This document shows positions 57,380-64,000 of a stretch of 64,000 bases of DNA, one piece after another. The stretch's first letter is position 1. Each line of letters opens with the position of its first letter. The translations under genes were made by a program, and so were the position numbers. The stretch is from Gnetum montanum (taxonomy: Eukaryota > Streptophyta > Gnetopsida > Gnetales > Gnetaceae), in assembly GCA_015680685.1 (NCBI GenBank), contig MNCI01016353.1, positions 45,062 to 109,061 of the forward strand, given 5' to 3'. Under the pieces are notes generated by a model. It saw only the letters and a program-made list of their open reading frames with translations, did no database searches and was not told the DNA's origin.

Positions 57380-58248
57380 CTAACCCTATTTTGTTGGGTT
57401 AACTACATGAGTTCTTTTTTGCCATTCACCTCTATGAAGAGCTAAGTCCTTGTTTATTTGTAGTTTAATCAAATCATCTTTAATTGTTTTTTCCCATGTC
57501 TTCTTTGGTCTTCTTTTCAATGGTTTTCCTAGAACAGTGATCTAATAGCCTTTATTTATAGGTTCATTATCTGATTTTATTTACACATGTCCAAACCATC
57601 TAAGCCATCATTATTATAGTTTATGTGAAATAGAAATCACTCCAAGTCTTCCTCTGGCATTTTTATTATGTAGTTTATCTCTTGTAGTAACATTCCACAT
57701 CCATTGAATTATTTGCATTTCTATGACACTGATTTGTTGTTCATGCCTTTTTTGTACCATCCAACATTCAATACCATATAAGATAGTAGGCTTGATTGCC
57801 ATCCTGTAAAATTTCCTCTTTAATTTTATTAGTATTCTTTTATCACATAGAACATCACTAACTTGTCTCCATTTTGACCATCATGCCTCAATTCTATTTC
57901 TGATAATTTTATCAATTTCACCATTTGATTGAAGGATTGATCCTAAGTAGTGAAACTATTTGTAGTGAGGGACTTTTTTTGCCTTCAATTGTCATTTCTA
58001 TTTTACTATTATTTATGTTGTTATTAACATTACATTCTATATATTTTATCTTACTTCTGCTAATTTTTAAGCCTTTTAATTCTATCATGTCTCTACTTCT
58101 CTATTTTAGTGGCAATATTCTCTTGAGCTATATCCACCAACATAATATCATCTACAAAAAGCATATACCAAGGAATTTCATTTTGTATTTTCTTTGTTAA
58201 TTCATCTATAATAATGACAAATAAGTACAAGTGATGTAGACCTATTGT
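57380..58248 (-). pseudogene. RTE-type LINE fragment (RT C-terminal half)
   Basis: The minus strand starts inside RT with YLFVIIIDELTKKIQ and PWYMLFVDDIMLV. The catalytic box keeps its two Asp residues (FVDD). It ends with the RTE-type C-terminal block KPTILYGIECWMVQKRHE and a MQIIQWMWNVT motif (57802-57614). Frames are broken between these blocks. It is 5'-truncated at a long G tract at 58249, as is usual for LINE copies or for a rearrangement at that tract. Confidence 0.82.
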
Positions 58249-58274
58249 GGGAGGGGGGGGGGGGGTGGGGGGGG
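58249..58274. repeat. Poly-G tract at junction of two LINEs
   Basis: GGGA, then 13 G, a T, then 8 G. It separates the RTE LINE fragment from the 3' end of the L1 LINE. Such tracts are rare in this AT-rich window. Confidence 0.95.
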
Positions 58275-58699
58275 TTGTCAGACCCCGAAAAGAAGTTCTA
58301 TTACTATTAAAAGTGTATCGATTACAATAACCTGAATAAGTCATAGGTTTGAGGGGAAGGGAAAGCTGGGGGCACTACGAATGAGACTCAGGAACAACCT
58401 TATAAATAAACGAGTATTAAAGGAGGAAACTCGAATTGGGGCACTATCAAATGTCCACACATACTGATTCATTACTAAATAGAATGACATAGAATTAGAT
58501 GAGGCAAACAACTCTCAATTAATGATAGAGAGAGTTCCAATGATGACTCCACTCAACAGAGAGGGGAAGCTTCCCTGTAGAGATTACTGATGATGAGTGT
58601 TCCTGGAATGCTCATGTCTTTCCCACGGCTGCAAGAGATGAACCAACTGATGAGTATCCATATTGAACTTAGATGCTTGAGATGTGAGTTGGAAATGAA

Positions 58700-61514
58700 T
58701 GAGGCGAAAGATCTGCAACTTCTTCAACCTTGTGAGCAAACATATATTAGAATAATCTGTCCTTTGAAATATAATATTGCATCTTCACTTCCAAATATAA
58801 TATAAAATAATAGGCCTAATAACTTTCCACAAAAACTTGAAATTAGCAGAAGTAATGTTCAAAAAGCCGAATAGGACATCCTCTTGAGATAGCTTGTATG
58901 ATGGAAAAACTATGGAAGCCCACTCCCACACGTGTTGAGCAAAGGGACAATGCCAAAACACATGGACAAAGTCATCTTGTCCACCATAAAGAGGGCAATT
59001 GGGATTGAGAATCCCTAGATATTTTAAACATTTACCAATAGGTAGACCATGGTGGAGGAGACACCAGAGGAACTACTTAATTTTAGGGAGAGTTGGAAGT
59101 TTCCAAATGTGTTGGAAGAGAGGGATCCAAAATGTTACTGACTCTTGTTTGTGCCAATACTTATTGTGGTGTTGAATAACCTCAGATGGGTTGTGCATAA
59201 GATGAAAGGGGACAGATGGCCTGTAGGGCAAGAGTTTAACCCCATTAAGCCATTGAAGACCATGAAAAGGGCTTTGCACTGCAACATCTAGTTTCCAATG
59301 ACCATGGAAAAAGTAGGAAATCTGGACTAGGCAATGGTTCATTGCCGCCGACTCCCCATATAAATTGTTGAACTCTACCTCCGAAATCCAACAACTAGCT
59401 AGCCTAAGATAATTCAAGGAGATGACACCCTTCCAATACCACGAGGTAGCAACCTTAGCCTTTGTGATGGCAAGGGGAGCGGGTGATAGAGGTAACCACC
59501 ATGGACATAAACGAGAGAGAATAGTAGGGTTAATCTTGACGTTAGTCCAGTCTATGTAACTATGTAGAATTTGCCAGGCCCTCCAGATGCTTTTGAAAAC
59601 ATGAGATCCAGGAAGAATGATAGTGAGGGGGGGAAAGATCCAATTGACAAAATGGATGCCTTTCCAGAAGGGCTTGTTTTTAGGAAATTCTTGATGAAGC
59701 CTTAATTGGAGGAGAGTCCCAATAATATCTGAGGCATCTAGATGTTGTACCAACCACTTAGCAACCAGGGTAATTTCCTGCTTATAGGAATTCAAAAGAC
59801 CTAAGCCACCCTTACTCTTGGGGAGAGTAACAATATTCCAAGCAACTCGATGAAATCCTTTCTGAGAATCTTTGGAGGACCACATAAAGTCACGAAATAA
59901 CCGTTCAAGCTTCTGGTAGGCAGCTTGGGAGAGGGCCCAACACGAAGAGTAGTACACATGGGTTGATGCACATATGGACTTACATACAAGGTATTTACCC
60001 ATAAGTGTAAGGGGTTTAGTCTTCCATTTGTCAAGTTTCTTTTGGATCCGATAAATAACCTGCTCCCAGAGAATGGAGGTTGAACCTCTAAAATGAAAAG
60101 GGATTCCCAGAATCTTAACAATGTCTTGATCCTGAAGTCGCTTCCAGTTATAGTTGGTCACATGGTTGTAATTTCCCGTAAAGCTATAAATAGAGGATTT
60201 ATTCCAATTGATATTGGAACCTGAGAGTGTGCAATATTGCTCCACCCTTGATAAGAGGCAGTGCAAATTGGCGGCTATGTTATGAACTAGAAAAAAGGAG
60301 TCATTGGCAAAGTGAATATTGAGAAGCTATTGTTGAGAGGAAAAAAGGCAAACCCCAATGAGGACTTTAGTTTGAATGTCCAGGTTAATCTGATGACAAA
60401 GAAAGTTTGCGGCGATGATAAAGAGATAGGGGGCAAGAGGACAACCTTGCCGCACTGATCTATGTATTGGAAAGGAAGAGGTAATGCCAAAGGTAGTGGC
60501 TACTCTTGAGGTAGCATTTGAGAATAAGCATTACACCATATGTAGGAACTTAGGTCCAAAACCAAGTTTAGTCATGGTTTGTAAGATGAAATCCCACTTA
60601 ATGTTGTCATACGCCTTGGCGTAATCAAGTTTCACCAAGAGAATATCTTGACCATCATCCTCGGCCCACTTGAGACCTTCCCATGCCGCAACCACATTGT
60701 CTAAAATATATCTACCAGGGACAAATCCTGTTTGTTGGGGTGATATGATCTGGCCAAGACTTTTTTTCAACCATAGGGCTAGGCACTTAGCCCAAATTTT
60801 ATATACTACATTGAGAAGAGTTATGGGACGCCAATTGGAGATATCGGTAAGATCCCCAGACTTGGGGAGAAGAAGAATTACCCCTTGATTTAGATTGGGC
60901 CCAAGGGAACCAGTGAAGATAGCCTTGTTAATGACCCGTAGAAGATCATTACCCACCAAATCCCAATGATTTTGAAAAAATTCCATAGGGAAACCGTCAT
61001 AACCAGGAGCCTTTCCCCCACTTAGCTTGGAATAAGCCACCTGAAGCTCCACTAGAGTGATATTTGCATCAAGACTTTGCAGCATAGTGGAGTTGATAAG
61101 GCAAGGATAATTGGTGGTGGCAGACTTGAACAAAGAGATGTCCATTGGGGTAGCTGCGAAAAGGGTTTCATAGTGGTTCTTAAGAAAAGAGAGGATACTA
61201 TTGTGATCAGTAATGGTGGTACCATCACTAGAAATTTTGTCTATAGAATGCGAAGAGGAAGTAGTGTTGAGGTACTTGAAAAATTCCTTAGAGTGTTCAT
61301 CTTGAATATTTAACCAAGTGAGCTGACTTTTAGTTAAGGCACTTTGTACTCGGTACACATCCCAATGTTGAAAGGCCAATTGTGCTCTAGCTAGCTCCTT
61401 GTGAACTAGAGTGTTGAAGGGATCTTGAGTTAGTCTATTAGTGAGATGTTCAATAGTGAGGTGAATTTTATTGTATTCTTGTCTGGCCCAAGTAGCCACT
61501 ACCTTACCATACAA
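58700..61514 (-). pseudogene. L1 ORF2: reverse transcriptase and zf-RVT region
   Basis: A long open piece, 61514-60531, has GGKAPGYDGFPMEFFQ, ISNWRPITLLNVVYKI, QTGFVPGRYILDN and VKLDYAKAYDNIKW. After a TAA near 60529 come RSVRQGCPLAPYLF and the catalytic box HFANDS at 60297-60311, where FADD is expected, so the RT is dead. The second long open piece (60266-59073) has KILGIPFHF, YCTLSGSNINWNKS and FRDFMWS. Beyond the TAA at 59070-59072 the zf-RVT part follows (FLWCLLHHGLP, NCPLYGGQDDFVHVFWHC) near 59065-58910. Confidence 0.88.
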
Positions 61515-62425
61515 ATGAGCAAAGTTTCAAACTCGACATGAAGCACAATGCCACCAGTTAATCAAGCCCACTTGATTTAGGGGCCTAGGTTCAACATTCC
61601 AAAGGTTGGATAGAAGAAGTTGGGTAGTAGGGGAAGAAAAAGAGTTGGTGTGTAGTCAGAAAAGATGGAATTTTTGTCGATGAGGGCTGCCATGAATCTT
61701 GATAGATATGGAGATAGGAAGATGGTCTGATAAGGTGGCATGGTGATGGACCGTAGTAGCGGAGAAGGCTTGCCAGAAGGAAAGGGTGGAGAAATAGAAC
61801 CTATCTAACCTACTATAGATGCGAGCCTACCCAAGACGGAGATTGCTCCAAGTAAATCTGTGAAGGGGAGTACTCACGAAGGTGTCCACCCCATCAGAAA
61901 GGTAAAACCTTTTCTTAAAGGTGGATCAGGTCTGATACTCGAGATTAGGCAGTTGAAAAAACACCCCTCCAAGCTTATCTTGAGGAAATTCAACCATATT
62001 AAAATCTCCTCCGAATATCCAAGGCATTGGGGAAAGAGCATTTGCAAGTTCTTGCCAAAGGAGAGCCCGTTCTGTGGAGTCGTTTGGGGCATATATCGAG
62101 CAAATGCCAAAAGGGCCATGCAAGGAGGAGAAGGTGGCCCAAGAAACTTTATGCCCAGAATCAAAACCACTTTGAAGGATTTTAGTTTTCCAGTAAGGTG
62201 AGAGGAGAATGGTTGTGCTCCTTTCCCACTCATATGGGATGTCGCTAGGATTGAGGAGTGAGGAAGAAACCAATCGGCAGAAAGGGATAAAAGATCAACT
62301 GATACCTTAATTTCTTGAAGGAGAACAAAATCAAAGGCTGTATTAAGACTAGAAATAAAGTTGCCTACTCGTTTCCGACGAAGCCTACCAGTAAGCCCTA
62401 GAACATTCCATGAGAGGAGGTTCAT
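61515..62425 (-). pseudogene. L1 ORF2: apurinic-type endonuclease
   Basis: It starts at 62425 with MNLLSWNVLGLTGRLRRKRV, the classic start of plant L1 endonucleases (exonuclease-endonuclease-phosphatase fold). FVLLQEIKVS, with the catalytic Glu, follows. The middle continues in a second frame (PFGICSIYAPND, WIFGGDFNMVEFPQDK), and the C-terminal part includes SDHLPIS near 61720. At least one frameshift and several stops. Confidence 0.87.
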
Positions 62426-62597
62426 GGGGAGACAAGAGGTAGTTTGGATGAGAGGTCAACAGAAGATTCAGAAGTCGAATTATCAACTTCCATTGTTCCT
62501 AACAAGAGGGTAAAGGAGTTGTTAGTGGAGATAGGGGCCATGGAAGTGTTCAATGAAGAGGAGCTGGAGGGAGGAATATAACTAAAAGAAGTTTGAC

Positions 62598-63498
62598 TCA
62601 TTTCCTTCCACTGCTCACCACGAACTCATCCACCGAAACTGAGTCCTTGACAACCTTTGAGGGGATGATATGGGTGGAGGTGTGATTACCTAATTGTTGT
62701 TTCTGTAGCTTGGAGGGGCTAGACTGAGAGGAGGTTTGTGAAGCTATTGGGGCAGGAGATCCAAATTTAAAGGATACTGAGGATGGGCATAATGGTGTGA
62801 CTGGGGGACGGGTGTTCTGAGATGCTACAGATGGTTTCTTTCTAGCTAGGATGGGACACACCGAAATATGATGCTTAGCCCTGTGACAATAGCTACATGA
62901 GTTTGGAAGGTAAAAATAGTTCACTTTCTGGATGAAGAGTTTTCCACCAGCAGCGAGGGTTAATGAGGTCTTCCGAAGAGCTATGTCCAATTCAATACAA
63001 TAACAGCAAATTTGAGTTTCATTGATCGCCGTACAATGATCGGAAATAATAGGACCTAGGATTCTCACAATGTCCCTCTCAACAAATGAGAAAATAAGTG
63101 GAAGATTGGGCAATTCCACGTAACAGGGAATTATATTAAAAGCTGGGTCGTTAAAATTAAAGTCAAATTTCTAGGCACGGGCTATTAAGGTTGCATTACG
63201 TGTTGGAAAAATTTTTAAAGAGAGAGCCTTCTCAACCAGAGAGGCATCCAATAGTTCCACCAAAATAAAATTTCAAGTGTAATATTGTGCATCAGAGACC
63301 TGAATGCCCTAGGGTAGAAGTAGGCTTTGAACTTGAGTGTTGATACTTGGGGACCTTGGTAAAAATCCCACAATTTGAAAAAAAAAAAAAATGAGTTGCG
63401 AAATCATTGGAAACTGCTTCAAAAATATCATCCAGTAACAAAAAATCAATTTGAGGTGAGGTAGAGGAACTTCTCTGAGGAAGAGCAGAATCTGACAC
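62598..63498 (-). pseudogene. L1 ORF1: DUF4283-like and zinc-knuckle protein
   Basis: A likely start at 63498 (MSDSALPQRSS) is followed by a frameshift at an A/T run (63379-63391). The VELPNLPLIFSF block at 63119 is typical of DUF4283 proteins. A zinc knuckle CSYCHRAKHHISVC (C-x2-C-x4-H-x4-C) lies near 62910-62870. The tail is rich in Ser, Pro and Gln. It is followed by ORF2 about 170 bp downstream. RNA-binding role inferred from the family. Confidence 0.8.
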
Positions 63499-63540
63499 GC
63501 AACAAGCACAGCTTCTTCACAGCGGCAACGCAGAGACACC

Positions 63541-64000
63541 CCAACTACCACTCCAGATTGATTCAGATCTGTAAAAGCACTCTCTGGATTGTATTTTGGA
63601 TGCCGATTTTCCAAGAAAAATCGAGTGAAGTAAAGCAGATGCGGTGTGAAATTCAGAAAACTCATATCTGTGTTTATAATCTGGCTGCAAGTTTTTGACA
63701 AGATTTCTGTGGACCTTGATGCTATCAACAGGTGCAATGGTGTATGTAAGGTGGAGAGAAGAGCAGATCAGAGCAGCAGGGAATCTAGGATAATGGATTC
63801 GTCGTTTAGCATGAATATGTTATGGCTGTCCATCGGGTTTCAACATGAAAGATTTTCTGTATGTGAAACGGAGGATCTGGCTCGGCATCAAAGGCTTGCC
63901 GCCGTTGACGACGTAGTCATCATAGGAAACGCGACGGAAAATCTCCAAATTCACGATCTTTGTCGATAGTCCCAATAGTGAAATGTGATCGATGTAGACC
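63541..64000 (-). other. 5' region of the L1 or flanking host sequence with an edge ORF
   Basis: It keeps more CG dinucleotides than most of the window (63890-63950). On the minus strand a frame is open from the window edge (63999) to a TAA at 63820-63822, about 59 codons, with FRRVSYDDYVVNGGKPLMP and QILRFTYRKSF. Not recognised. It could be a host exon into which the LINE inserted, or chance. Confidence 0.3.

Larger units (their letters stand above)
58275..63540 (-). mobile_element. L1-type LINE, nearly full length, inactive
   Basis: Minus-strand order: ORF1 (zinc-knuckle protein), ORF2 with endonuclease, reverse transcriptase and zf-RVT C-terminus, then a 3' untranslated region of about 500 bp. 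Length about 5.3 kb. It has stops and frameshifts in both ORFs and an altered RT catalytic box. The 5' end is not sharply defined (63540 or further). No target duplication could be assigned. Confidence 0.85.

Noticed and set aside
63646-63969. Plus-strand open frame of 107 codons at the right end
   Set aside because: It has no recognisable domain and overlaps the region just upstream of L1 ORF1 and a competing minus-strand frame.

Overview
This is nuclear DNA from a seed plant, most likely a gymnosperm (probably a conifer). The evidence is the density of very old, decayed LTR retrotransposons, an AGAMOUS-type MADS-box gene remnant whose K-box most resembles gymnosperm C-class proteins, plant RTE and L1 LINEs, and a general loss of CpG. 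No gene in the window is clearly intact. Species, copy numbers and family names could not be checked by search.

Layout. (1) 1-5009, minus strand: a Tat-lineage Ty3/gypsy pol (RT, RNase H, second archaeal-type RNase H), interrupted by the remains of a SWIM zinc-finger/MULE-transposase-like gene (2860-4513). A degenerate CAAATGATGG-type repeat field follows (5080-6060). (2) 6660-25740, minus strand: element C, an Athila-like Ty3/gypsy element with gag, PR, RT, RNase H, INT and, downstream of pol, a large third ORF. A second Athila-like element, D (6829-16023), is nested in that third ORF. (3) 25741-27790, minus: a second SWIM/MULE-like gene remnant, intron-containing, abutting the C insertion. 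(4) 27845-34808: diverged direct repeats, a four-copy tandem array of about 340 bp (31840-33235), and long stretches with nothing recognised. (5) 34814-44764, plus: element A, complete with LTRs and an ATTTT target duplication. (6) 44896-53318, plus: element B, complete with LTRs and a CAAGT target duplication. (7) 54290-56713, plus: a CpG-retaining leader region and MADS-box exons with two frameshifts, cut off inside an exon. (8) 57380-64000, minus: an RTE LINE fragment, then a nearly full-length, inactivated L1 LINE.

The main result is the design shared by elements A, B and C. Each carries a third ORF (roughly 720-930 codons in A and B) after the place where pol ends. Its N-terminal half resembles the 'putative plant transposon protein' domain, and its C-terminal half is coiled coil with a proline-rich tail. 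Upstream of it lies a second, internal promoter: a TATA box preceded by motifs that copy the style of the same element's own LTR U3. Then comes a leader with a candidate intron whose 3' splice site lies directly before the ATG. A and B have lost RT and integrase (B also lost protease) yet keep gag, internal promoter, intron and third ORF. D, which kept pol, lost the internal promoter and the third ORF together. This suggests a two-promoter retrotransposon family in which the third ORF is a separately expressed module kept even in pol-less copies. All reading frames seen are decayed, so this describes an ancestral design and not present activity.
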